From a bacterium (GTDB lineage: Bacteria > Verrucomicrobiota > Kiritimatiellia > RFP12 > UBA1067): a DNA stretch of 40,096 nucleotides. Each line of letters opens with the position of its first letter. The first letter of the stretch is position 1. The stretch lies in assembly GCA_025360845.1 (NCBI GenBank), contig JANYBJ010000315.1, positions 1 through 40,096 on the forward strand, given 5' to 3'. The notes below the pieces were generated by a model. That model did no database searches, was not told the origin of the DNA, and saw only the letters and a program-made list of their open reading frames with translations. A program made the position numbers and the translations under genes. Shown in pieces: positions 32,888 through 40,096 of this stretch.

Positions 32888-34450
32888 TCACGGTTTCGCC
32901 GCAGCGACCCCCGGCTTCTGCGGCGCAGGTCCGCCGCCGAACGCGGCGTCGATCAGCGGCTGCGGCAGCGGGCGGGACAGCAAACTGACCAGCGGCACGA
33001 CCAGGAGGGGCAGGAACATCGTGATGGCCCCCGCGAGAGGCACGCCGTCTTGTCCCCACCGGGGAAAGAGGGTAAACGCGCTCGCCAGTCCGGCGGCGAT
33101 ACCCGCATAGACCCCCGCCAGCGAGGTCCGCCTCCAGAACAGGCCGTACAGGTACGGGGCGAGGAACACGCCGGCCAGCGTGCTCCACGACATGATCATC
33201 AGGTTCACGATGAAAACCGGCCGCTTCAGGGCGATGTAGAGCGAGCACCCCACAAACACGGCACACATGACGCGCAGCAAGACCATCGTCCGCTTGGAGT
33301 TGGCGTGCCGGTTCACGAACGCGCCGTAAAGGTCGATGGCAATGGCCGAACTGGACACCAGCACCAAGGACGACAGGCTGGACATGGAGGCCGAGAAAAC
33401 CATCAGCACGATCACCATGATGAGCACGGCGGGCAGGCCGGATGTCGTGATGAAATGCGGCATGATCTTATCCCAGATCGGCCCCTTCGGACTCATCAAC
33501 TCCGGCGGCAGTTTCGCGCCGTAGTAAAGGTGCGTCAGCGCGCCGCTGTAATAGGCGCCGAACGCCATGAAGAGCGCGAAAACACCGGCAATGACCATGG
33601 CCCGATTGACGTCGTCGCGACTGCGGATGGAGTAGAATTTTTGCACCATCTGGGGCAGCGCCCACGGCCCGAAGCTCGTGATCAGCACCAGCGACAACAG
33701 CGTGAGCCAGCCCGGCACGCTCACCGCCAGCCAGCTTCCGGCCCCCAGCGCCTTCACGCTTCCCAGTCCCGGCGCGAACGACGGGTTTGACAGCAGCTTG
33801 CCCGTGGCCTGAACGAAGCCGCCGATCTCCGGCCGGTGCGCCAGGAGATAGACCATAATCATCACGCCAACGAACTCAATGATCCCCCGGATGAAATCGC
33901 TGACGGCGACTGCAAAATAGCCTCCCATGACCAGATAGACGGCCGTCAGCGCGGTCAAGAAGTAAAGCGCGCTTTCGTAGGAGATGTGGAGGGTCATCTC
34001 GAAGAGGTAACTTAAGCCCATCAGCACCGACGCCGAATACGGAACGAGGAAAATGAACACGACCAGAGCAGCGACGACCTGAAGCGGCTTGTGGCCGTAA
34101 CGCGCGCAGAGAAACTCCGGCATGGTGATGGCGTTCAGGCGGACCGTCATGTCCCGCGTCCGGCCCGCCAGCAGCTTCCATGCAAGGATGGTGCCGATGA
34201 GCGTGTTGCCGAGCACGATCCACATCGTGTGGATGCCGAACCCCCACCCTAGTTTGCCGGCGTAGCCGATGAACAGAACAGCCGAAAAATACGTGGTTCC
34301 ATAGGCAAAGGCACTCATCCACGGGCCCAGCGTGCGCCCGCCCAGAAAGAAATCCCCGACCGACCGGGTCCGCCGCATGCACCAGTAACCGATCCCCAGC
34401 ATCGCCAAGACATAGCTCACAACCACGCCCATATAGATCCACGAACTCAT
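32888..34450 (-). CDS. Sodium/solute symporter (SSS family)
   Basis: This 520-residue transporter has about 13 TM helices. It opens with MGVVVSYVLAMLGIGYWCMR and the family motif SVGDFFLGGRTLGPWMSAFA. The core helix GYFAVAVSDFIRGIIEFVGV and the sodium-site region VFSASMSSLSSLVLVSSSAI are clear. SSS members import sugars, amino acids, pantothenate, proline or acetate with sodium; the sequence does not show which. A Pro-rich C-terminal tail (GGGPAPQKPG) ends the protein. GGGAGAAG precedes the ATG at 34450. It is divergent from cstA. Confidence 0.9.
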   Translation of the reverse strand: MSSWIYMGVVVSYVLAMLGIGYWCMRRTRSVGDFFLGGRTLGPWMSAFAYGTTYFSAVLFIGYAGKLGWGFGIHTMWIVLGNTLIGTILAWKLLAGRTRDMTVRLNAITMPEFLCARYGHKPLQVVAALVVFIFLVPYSASVLMGLSYLFEMTLHISYESALYFLTALTAVYLVMGGYFAVAVSDFIRGIIEFVGVMIMVYLLAHRPEIGGFVQATGKLLSNPSFAPGLGSVKALGAGSWLAVSVPGWLTLLSLVLITSFGPWALPQMVQKFYSIRSRDDVNRAMVIAGVFALFMAFGAYYSGALTHLYYGAKLPPELMSPKGPIWDKIMPHFITTSGLPAVLIMVIVLMVFSASMSSLSSLVLVSSSAIAIDLYGAFVNRHANSKRTMVLLRVMCAVFVGCSLYIALKRPVFIVNLMIMSWSTLAGVFLAPYLYGLFWRRTSLAGVYAGIAAGLASAFTLFPRWGQDGVPLAGAITMFLPLLVVPLVSLLSRPLPQPLIDAAFGGGPAPQKPGVAAAKP

Positions 34451-34512
34451 CGTCTTCTCCCTGCTGTCCGCCTAAAAGCAGACGCTTTTCAATTGCCTTC
34501 ACCCGCTTTGAA

Positions 34513-34540
34513 ATTATCAGATACGCTTAGGTTATTTCAA
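34513..34540 (-). promoter_or_regulatory. Predicted promoter of the symporter gene
   Basis: On the minus strand TTGAAA (34540-34535) and GATAAT (34518-34513) are 16 bases apart, giving a leader of about 55 bases before the ATG at 34450. Confidence 0.55.
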
Positions 34541-34649
34541 GCCCTATCTCCAGGGAGGTTTCGAATCGGGTGCCGTCCTGTCGCACCTGAGGAACGGGGT
34601 TGCAAATCCGGCTCAAAAGGGGGAAACTATCGCCTCATGAATTGAACCT

Positions 34650-34671
34650 TTGTTTCGCGCCCGTGAAACAA
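34650..34671. promoter_or_regulatory. Operator-like inverted repeat upstream of cstA
   Basis: TTGTTTC and GAAACAA form perfect 7-bp arms around an 8-base spacer, ending 29 bases before the cstA ATG. No T-tract follows, so it is not a terminator. It could be a repressor site or an mRNA hairpin. No convincing promoter boxes for cstA were found in the 250-base gap. Confidence 0.45.
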
Positions 34672-34700
34672 GGTGTTTGACGGATGAGCGGGGGACAAAG

Positions 34701-36515
34701 ATGAATTCGGCGTTTTTGGTGATCGCGGCGGCGTTGATACTCGTTCTCGCCTACCGCTTTCTGGGCGCCTTCATGGCCGCGAAAGTGCTGGCGCTGGATC
34801 CGACGCGCCGGGTCCCGTCCGAAACGCATCAGGACGGGCGCGACTACATGCCCACGAACAAGTGGGTCCTCATGGGGCACCATTTCGCCGCGATTGCGGG
34901 GGCGGGACCGCTGATCGGGCCGGTGCTGGCCGCGCAGTTCGGCTGGCTCCCCGGGGCGTTGTGGATCCTGATCGGCGCGGTGCTGGCGGGGGCGGTTCAT
35001 GACTCGGTCGTCCTGCTGGCCTCGGTGCGGCACCAGGGGCGTTCGATCGCGGAGATCGCACGCGAGATCATCGGCCCGCGTATGGGGCTCGTCACCTCCA
35101 TCGCCGTCCTCCTCATCCTGGTCATCGCCATGGCCGGGCTCGGCATTCCGGTCGTCAACGCGCTGAAGGAATCGCCGTGGGGCACCTTCACTGTCGGCTT
35201 CACGATCCCGGTCGCCTTCTTTGTCGGGCTCTACCTGAAGTTCCTCAGGCCGGGGAAGATCGTCGAGGCGACGGTGATCGGCATGACCCTGATCCTGCTC
35301 GGTGTCGCCGCCGGTCCCTACGTGAAGGAGCTGGCGTGGGCGCACTACATTTCCTTGGATGAGAAAACGATGTCGGTGGTGCTGGCGGCGTACGGCTTTC
35401 TTGCGGCGGCGCTGCCGGTCTGGCTCCTGCTCCTGCCGCGCGATTACCTGAGCACCTACATGAAGCTCGGCGTCATCTTTGCCTTGGCCATCGGCATTCT
35501 CATCGTGCATCCGGAGATCAAAATGCCGGCGCTGACGAAATTTACGGCCGGCGGCGGGCCGGTGATTCCCGGCAAACTCTTTCCGTTCCTTTTCGTCACG
35601 ATCGCCTGCGGCGCGCTTTCCGGTTTCCACGCGCTGATCAGCTCCGGCACGACGCCGAAGCTGATCCGCAACGAGCGCGACATCCTGCCGATCGGCTACG
35701 GCGCGATGCTGCTGGAGGCGTTTGTCGCCCTCATGGCGCTGGTGTCCGCCACCGTGCTGCCGATGCCCGACTACTTCGCGATCAACGCCAGGCCCGAAGC
35801 CTTCGCGGCCCTCGGCATGGTGCCGGAACAGCTCGCCGACCTCTCGAAGCTGGCCGGAGAGGATCTTGCCGGACGCCCCGGCGGCGCCGTCACGCTGGCG
35901 GCAGGCATGACCTGGATCTTCCACAAGATCCCGCTGCTGAACCGGCTGATGGGGTTCTGGTACCACTTCTGCATCATGTTCGAGGCGCTGTTCATCCTCA
36001 CCACGATCGATGCCGGCACGCGCGTCGGCCGATATCTGCTTCAGGACTTCGCGGGGCACGTGTGGAAACCGCTCGGCGACAAGTCGCGGTGGGGAAACAT
36101 CATCGTTTTCTCCGCGCTGTTTTCCGCCGCCTGGGGCTGGCTGCTTTATACCGGCGACGTCAAGACGCTCTGGCCGCTGTTCGGTGTCGCCAACCAGATG
36201 CTGGGCATCATCGCCTTCGGCGTCGGCACCGCCTTCCTCATCCGCACCGGCAAGGCGAAGTATCTTTGGGTCACGCTGGTCCCGATGGCGTTCGTGCTGA
36301 CGACCACGCTGACGGCGGCCGTGCTCAACATCACCGGCAACTTCCTGCCGAAGAAAAACTATTTGCTCGCCGGGATCTCCGTGCTGCTGATCCTGCTGGT
36401 GGCCGCCGTCACTGTCGAGAGCATCGCCGCCTGGGTCCGCCTGCTGCGGCATCGGCGCACCCCTGAAACCGCGCCCGCTCCTGATCCGCTCCCTGATCTG
36501 GATGTTCCCGATTAG
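34701..36515 (+). CDS. cstA: Carbon starvation protein A family transporter
   Basis: CstA-type proteins import pyruvate or peptides when preferred carbon is scarce. The 604-residue protein has many TM helices and the family signatures RVPSETHQDGRDYMPTNKWV, GHHFAAIAGAGPLIGPVLAA, and GALSGFHALISSGTTPKLIR. The C-terminal part has AWGWLLYTGDVKTLWPLFG and ANQMLGIIAF. The length is shorter than E. coli CstA, as in many non-enteric homologues. GGGGG lies 7 bases before the ATG. An inverted repeat just upstream may regulate it. Confidence 0.93.
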   Translation: MNSAFLVIAAALILVLAYRFLGAFMAAKVLALDPTRRVPSETHQDGRDYMPTNKWVLMGHHFAAIAGAGPLIGPVLAAQFGWLPGALWILIGAVLAGAVHDSVVLLASVRHQGRSIAEIAREIIGPRMGLVTSIAVLLILVIAMAGLGIPVVNALKESPWGTFTVGFTIPVAFFVGLYLKFLRPGKIVEATVIGMTLILLGVAAGPYVKELAWAHYISLDEKTMSVVLAAYGFLAAALPVWLLLLPRDYLSTYMKLGVIFALAIGILIVHPEIKMPALTKFTAGGGPVIPGKLFPFLFVTIACGALSGFHALISSGTTPKLIRNERDILPIGYGAMLLEAFVALMALVSATVLPMPDYFAINARPEAFAALGMVPEQLADLSKLAGEDLAGRPGGAVTLAAGMTWIFHKIPLLNRLMGFWYHFCIMFEALFILTTIDAGTRVGRYLLQDFAGHVWKPLGDKSRWGNIIVFSALFSAAWGWLLYTGDVKTLWPLFGVANQMLGIIAFGVGTAFLIRTGKAKYLWVTLVPMAFVLTTTLTAAVLNITGNFLPKKNYLLAGISVLLILLVAAVTVESIAAWVRLLRHRRTPETAPAPDPLPDLDVPD

Positions 36516-36535
36516 AGCGCCCGCTCCTGTTTAGC

Positions 36536-36565
36536 TTGTGTCTGTCAGGGCCAATGCGGTATAAA
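36536..36565 (+). promoter_or_regulatory. Predicted promoter of the DUF502 gene
   Basis: TTGTGT (36536-36541) and TATAAA (36560-36565) are 18 bases apart, about 28 bases before the start codon at 36593. Confidence 0.55.
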
Positions 36566-36592
36566 TCACAACAACACAGAAAAGAGAATCCT

Positions 36593-37246
36593 ATGAGTGA
36601 CGAAATCGAAAAACACACCGGCTCCGCCTTCGGCAAGCACTTGCGAGCCAGGCTGGTGTCGGGTCTGCTGGTGCTGATCCCCTTGGCGGTGACCCTTTTT
36701 GTCCTGAACCTGCTCTTCACGTCGCTCACGTCCTTCGCTCGCCCCGTGATGCGGCCTTGGGTGGGCGAACTGCCGGAGTGGGCACTGACGCTGATCGCCT
36801 TCTTTGTCACGGTGCTGCTGCTCTATTTTGTGGGCCTCATCACGAACCACATCATCGGACGCCGCCTGATCCATTGGGGTGAAACCCTGCTCATGAAACT
36901 GCCGATCGTGAAGTCCGTCTACTCCGCCTCCAAACAGGTGGTCGAAACCTTCTCGTCCTCGACAAAGGCGGCCTTCAAGGCCGTGGTGCTCGTCGAGTTT
37001 CCGCGCAAAGGCTCGCTCGCCGTCGGTTTCATCACCGGCACGATCCTCAACCCCGACGGCAAGACGCTCTACAACGTGTTCGTCGCCACCACGCCCAACC
37101 CGACGACGGGGTTCCTCGTGATCTATCCCGAGGAAGAGGTCATCTTCACGGACATCTCGGTCGAGGACGGCATCAAAATGATCGTTTCGGGCGGCATGTT
37201 GTCTCCCACGTCCTATCAGAAAAAAGAGCCTTCGTTTCAAAGATAG
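36593..37246 (+). CDS. DUF502 family membrane protein
   Basis: This 217-residue protein has two TM helices (SGLLVLIPLAVTLFVLNLLF and LTLIAFFVTVLLLYFVGLIT). The DUF502 core IPIVKSVYSASKQVV-like stretch follows here as LPIVKSVYSASKQVVETF, then a soluble beta domain with RKGSLAVGFITG and FVATTPNPTTGFLVIYPEEE. The family is widespread in Gram-negative bacteria and plants, and its biochemical role is not settled. The start is set by the promoter and an AAGAG ribosome site. It may be co-transcribed with the unknown gene 67 bases downstream. Confidence 0.9.
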   Translation: MSDEIEKHTGSAFGKHLRARLVSGLLVLIPLAVTLFVLNLLFTSLTSFARPVMRPWVGELPEWALTLIAFFVTVLLLYFVGLITNHIIGRRLIHWGETLLMKLPIVKSVYSASKQVVETFSSSTKAAFKAVVLVEFPRKGSLAVGFITGTILNPDGKTLYNVFVATTPNPTTGFLVIYPEEEVIFTDISVEDGIKMIVSGGMLSPTSYQKKEPSFQR

Positions 37247-37313
37247 GCTTGAACTCATACGTGCCGTCTGTCAAGCTATACGCAAATAATGATCCTTCAA
37301 AAGGAGCGACTGT

Positions 37314-37934
37314 ATGGCTACGACACGTAAAGAGGTGGAGATCACCCTCCACAGCATCCGTATTCCCGAAACGGCCTCCGGGCTCGATACCGAAACGACG
37401 CACCTGCTCAGCGCGGACCTGATCTGGCCGCGGATCGGCGTCGCGCAAAAGAGCGCCTCCCAAACCTGTGCGCTTAAGGAGGGACGCGCCGATTTCGAAA
37501 CCGTCAACTGGGGCCGGCGCATCCTGTTCAAGGAACCGGTCGAGGGCCGCTTCGCGCTGTCGCTCACCCTGACCGAGTCGCTGGACGACGAGGATCTCGA
37601 ACAGTTCTTCCGCTTCTGCGCGGGGGCCTTTCTTTCCATCGGCGCGGGCATGGTCGAAAGCACGGTCAAGCCGGTCGGGAAACTGGCTGCGGCCCCGCTG
37701 GATTACGCCGCGAAAAACATCGGCAAGTATCCCGGGCCGAAGCTCCTCGTCGAGGGGCTTGCGGAACTGGACAGCACCGACTTCCCTGAAAGCGGCGGCG
37801 AACGCCTGCTCACGCTCAGGATGACCGCCGCACGCCGTCTGGTGAGCCTCGTCCGGCCTCGCAAGTCCCCCAAGCTGCTGCTTGAGAAGGGCGAGCCCAA
37901 CGGCGAGGTCACGCTCGCCGTCCGCACCCTGTAG
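37314..37934 (+). CDS. Unrecognised 206-residue protein
   Basis: I do not recognise this family. A strong ribosome site (AAAAGGAG) precedes the ATG and codon use looks native, so the gene is probably real. The N-terminal half is beta-rich (EVEITLHSIRIPE, ADFETVNWGRRILFKEPVEG, FALSLTLTESLDDEDLEQ). A helical, mildly hydrophobic middle follows (FCAGAFLSIGAGMVESTVKP), then a second beta-rich part ending GEVTLAVRTL. There is no signal peptide or clear TM helix. The pattern could be a C2-like sandwich interrupted by a helix. Its place after the DUF502 gene suggests a shared transcript. Confidence 0.7.
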   Translation: MATTRKEVEITLHSIRIPETASGLDTETTHLLSADLIWPRIGVAQKSASQTCALKEGRADFETVNWGRRILFKEPVEGRFALSLTLTESLDDEDLEQFFRFCAGAFLSIGAGMVESTVKPVGKLAAAPLDYAAKNIGKYPGPKLLVEGLAELDSTDFPESGGERLLTLRMTAARRLVSLVRPRKSPKLLLEKGEPNGEVTLAVRTL

Positions 37935-38049
37935 CCGGACTGGCGCTACGACAAGGAAAGCTCTCGTTCCTCATCGAATCTTACTCTTTATCTAACACGG
38001 TCATTTTGCATGCTAGTCACCTGATCAGGCAACAGGATATCATACAGTT

Positions 38050-39903
38050 ATGACGTTACTTGAACGACTTGAACAAGCGCCTTTGGTCGGTGACGGCGCG
38101 ATGGGAACTTATCTTCATGAGCTCGGGTTTGATTTGCGCGACGGCCCGGAGCAACTCAACATCACCCATCCTGATGCCATACGGCGCGTGCATGCCGCTT
38201 ACCTTGAAGCCGGAGCGGAACTCATACGCACCAACACCTTTTCTGCAAACCGCTTTGCCTTCGCAAACTATCAGGAGATTCTGCGTACTGGCGTTTCCTT
38301 GGCCAAGGAAGTTGCAGGTAACCGCGCGTACATCGCGGGTGCAATCGGTCCGGTTGCCCCCTCAGACGAGGAGGAAAAGAGCGACGAGCTTTCGAGGGAA
38401 ACCTATCAGGAACAAGTCGAGATCTTGCGGAGTGCGGGCGTCGATATGTTGCTTCTCGAAACCTTTGAATCCTTTGAACATGTCGCCCCTGCTGCCCAAG
38501 CCGCCCTTGCGGTTGCAAACAGCGAAATCCCTGTCTTTGTCAACATGGTCTTTTCAGACGGGTTTCTGGCTAGCGGAGAAGAGGCACCTGCCGTTTCAGA
38601 ACGCCTGTCGCGCTGGGGCGTGGCCGGCGTAGGCGTCAACTGCGGCCGTGGCATGCAAGCTGTACGCGCCGCCATTGACGGCCTCGTACTCGGCGCAGGA
38701 GATCGCGCCTTTATCTGCGTCTACCCCAACGCTGGCTATCCAGAACGCATCGGAGGCCGCACCGCCTATATTGACACGTCGCTCTATATTGCCCGTGAAG
38801 CGGTGAACTGGATACGCAAAGGCGCGCGCATTGTCGGCGGATGTTGCGGGACGACCCCGGATGCGATCCGAGCCATCCGTCACTCTGTCGCTGGCATGCG
38901 AAACGTGCCCGCTTCACGCGTGACCTGCAAAAAACCAGTTCACGCACACACACCTGCCATCACCCTGCACACACGCGAACACCATCCGGTAACCCCGACC
39001 ATACACGGCGGGTTTCTCGCGTCGGTCCAAACCAAGCAACTCCCCATCATCGCCGAGATCGATCCGCCACCTCATCTCGATATGAAACCTGTGTTCGCCG
39101 GAGCGAAGGCCTTGCTTGCAGCAGGCGCGGATGCCATCAGCCTTGCAGAAAACCCCCTGGCATCCGCACGCATGGAGAATTTTTTTGTCGCCAATCGCCT
39201 GCGTCAAGAGACAGGCAAGCAGGTGATCTGCCATATCACCGGACGTGACCGCAATGCACTTGCGACGCAATCTGCGCTCATGGCCGCGCATGTGGCCGGT
39301 CTTGAGGCCGTCCTCGCGATCACCGGCGATCCACCGCAAATCGGCGGACACCAAAAAGGAGTCGGCGTCTATGAGCACACCTCTGTCGGACTCGTCCGTC
39401 TGCTCAACACACTGAATAACGGCCGCACCCTGCGTGGCCGTGATCTCAAGGGCAAAACAAACTTCTCCATTGGCGTGGCCTTCAACTCGGCCGCCGCAAA
39501 CCTTGATGCGGAAATTTCGAAGCTTCGCCGAAAGGAAGCCGAAGGTGCGCAGTTTATCATGACGCAGCCCGTATTTGACACGGCCCAGGCGAAACGGGTC
39601 ATGGATGCGCTTTCCGCATTTCCACGCATGCGTGTTTTCCTTGGATTCCTGCCTCCGGTTTCTGAAAGATTGGCGCTCTACCTGCACAATGAAGTACCAG
39701 GAATTCGCCTTCCGGAAGCATTCCTCAACGACCTGTCTATGCTGGCGCCCGCAGACCAGGAACGCTATGCGGCAGAGGAGACGCTCACGCTTATTGACTC
39801 ACTGAAGAAGGAGCTGAAGGGCATCTACCTCATCACTCCCGGAGCAAAATGGCAGGTGCTTGAGAAGCTCATCCAAACCATCACGAACGACCTAAGAGGA
39901 TGA
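38050..39903 (+). CDS. yitJ: Fused homocysteine S-methyltransferase / methylene-THF reductase
   Basis: This 617-residue YitJ-type bifunctional protein has an N-terminal homocysteine methyltransferase. It begins LVGDGAMGTYLHELGFD and contains the zinc cysteines in GVNCGRGMQ and GGCCGTTPDAIRAI. After a linker near residue 310 comes a flavin-dependent methylene-THF reductase (PIIAEIDPP, VICHITGRDRN, AVLAITGDPPQIG, GAQFIMTQPVFD). It links one-carbon units to methionine synthesis. Base use looks less GC-rich than its neighbours, hinting at a different history. No S-adenosylmethionine riboswitch is recognisable in the 115 bases upstream, which hold a CCTGATCAGG palindrome (38020-38029). The ribosome site is weak. 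Confidence 0.93.
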   Translation: MTLLERLEQAPLVGDGAMGTYLHELGFDLRDGPEQLNITHPDAIRRVHAAYLEAGAELIRTNTFSANRFAFANYQEILRTGVSLAKEVAGNRAYIAGAIGPVAPSDEEEKSDELSRETYQEQVEILRSAGVDMLLLETFESFEHVAPAAQAALAVANSEIPVFVNMVFSDGFLASGEEAPAVSERLSRWGVAGVGVNCGRGMQAVRAAIDGLVLGAGDRAFICVYPNAGYPERIGGRTAYIDTSLYIAREAVNWIRKGARIVGGCCGTTPDAIRAIRHSVAGMRNVPASRVTCKKPVHAHTPAITLHTREHHPVTPTIHGGFLASVQTKQLPIIAEIDPPPHLDMKPVFAGAKALLAAGADAISLAENPLASARMENFFVANRLRQETGKQVICHITGRDRNALATQSALMAAHVAGLEAVLAITGDPPQIGGHQKGVGVYEHTSVGLVRLLNTLNNGRTLRGRDLKGKTNFSIGVAFNSAAANLDAEISKLRRKEAEGAQFIMTQPVFDTAQAKRVMDALSAFPRMRVFLGFLPPVSERLALYLHNEVPGIRLPEAFLNDLSMLAPADQERYAAEETLTLIDSLKKELKGIYLITPGAKWQVLEKLIQTITNDLRG

Positions 39904-39954
39904 CACCTCCATGAAAAGGGTTCACGCGTGAGCCGCGCTGAAACCTTACCCCTG

Positions 39955-39996
39955 TAAAAAAAGAGCGGCGCGCGTTCAACACGCGCGCCGCCTTTC
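39955..39996. terminator. Bidirectional terminator between yitJ and the SecF-like gene
   Basis: An A-run precedes a perfect 11-bp stem, GCGGCGCGCGT (39965-39975) with ACGCGCGCCGC (39981-39991), around a TCAAC loop. It is followed by CTTTCG. The A-run serves the minus-strand gene. Confidence 0.85.
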
Positions 39997-40013
39997 GAGT
40001 ATCGCCTCTCGCG

Positions 40014-40096
40014 TCACACGGGCTTGGACAACGCGAACGCGGGCCGGCGCCCGCGGTACCACGCCAGCATGATCGGCGTGGCGATACAGATGGAAG
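40014..40096 (-). CDS. C-terminal end of a SecF/SecDF-like translocase subunit (partial)
   Basis: The minus-strand frame entering from the right edge encodes SICIATPIMLAWYRGRRPAF and a few more residues before a TGA. A serine-led hydrophobic helix with a mid Pro and a trailing WYRGR is how SecF and fused SecDF proteins end. Those proteins use proton flow to help secretion through SecYEG. Only 27 codons are visible, so the assignment is tentative; other RND-family proteins end similarly. Confidence 0.5.
   Translation of the reverse strand, partial: SICIATPIMLAWYRGRRPAFALSKPV

Noticed and set aside
34635-36452. 605-residue minus-strand ORF opposite cstA
   Set aside because: Low-complexity, highly charged translation with no domains; the plus strand encodes a clear CstA protein.
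37935-38049. Possible S-adenosylmethionine riboswitch before yitJ
   Set aside because: The 115-base spacer shows only a short CCTGATCAGG palindrome and no riboswitch core or leader terminator.
1-40096. CRISPR arrays, tRNA or rRNA genes
   Set aside because: No regularly spaced direct repeats and no recognisable tRNA or rRNA sequence were found when reading the intergenic regions.

Overview
The window is GC-rich bacterial chromosome with short intergenic gaps and genes on both strands. Several things point to a Gram-negative heterotroph: an LptF/LptG-type lipopolysaccharide permease, ExbB/ExbD, a secreted GH29 fucosidase, and REP-like palindromes abutting stop codons. The gene content and repeat style would suit the PVC group (Verrucomicrobiota, Kiritimatiellota or Lentisphaerota). 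That placement is an impression from family content; no rRNA or phylogenetic marker was available to test it.

Layout. 1-400: gene-poor left edge with a 29-bp inverted repeat, a possible transposase tail and a second inverted repeat. 401-1899: hipBA toxin-antitoxin operon. 1983-5678: polyphosphate kinase with an exopolyphosphatase. 5803-8380: divergent phosphofructokinase and isocitrate dehydrogenase. 8466-10826: accessory patch with a RelE/ParE-like toxin-antitoxin pair, a multi-pass membrane protein carrying a serpin-like domain, and a 45-residue truncated secreted ORF. 10987-12924: glucuronokinase-like GHMP kinase plus GalU, probably one operon making UDP-sugars. 13032-16810 (minus): exported cupin (lyxose-isomerase-like), VOC-like protein, DhaK, DhaL and an LsrF-like aldolase. 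17138-21486: hybrid sensor kinase followed by the fucosidase, whose last 32 codons lie beyond an in-frame TGA. 21477-22340: prenyltransferase-fold protein with repeat-derived insertions. 22441-26967 (minus): LarA-family protein, mannonate-oxidoreductase-type SDR, 6-phosphogluconate dehydrogenase and an AsmA/DUF748-like protein. 27094-34450: LptF/G, a decayed anion permease, ExbBD, DedA, a KimA-type permease and a sodium/solute symporter. 34701-40096: CstA, DUF502 protein, an unknown protein, a fused homocysteine methyltransferase/methylene-THF reductase, and the end of a SecF/SecDF gene.

How the genes may work together. Two clusters look like under-described sugar pathways. In the first, the LarA-family protein keeps the lactate-racemase residues for the nickel-pincer cofactor with matching spacing. 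It sits with a mannonate oxidoreductase and 6-phosphogluconate dehydrogenase. D-mannonate and D-gluconate are C2 epimers, so the set could pass uronate-derived carbon into the pentose phosphate pathway. In the second, a cupin isomerase, a DhaKL kinase and an LsrF-type aldolase give isomerase-kinase-aldolase logic for a short ketose, without the lsr transport, LsrK or LsrR genes. Both are inferences from families and gene order. Other points of note are the serpin-like membrane protein, the plant-like glucuronokinase, and three promoters placed so close to start codons that the transcripts would be leaderless.
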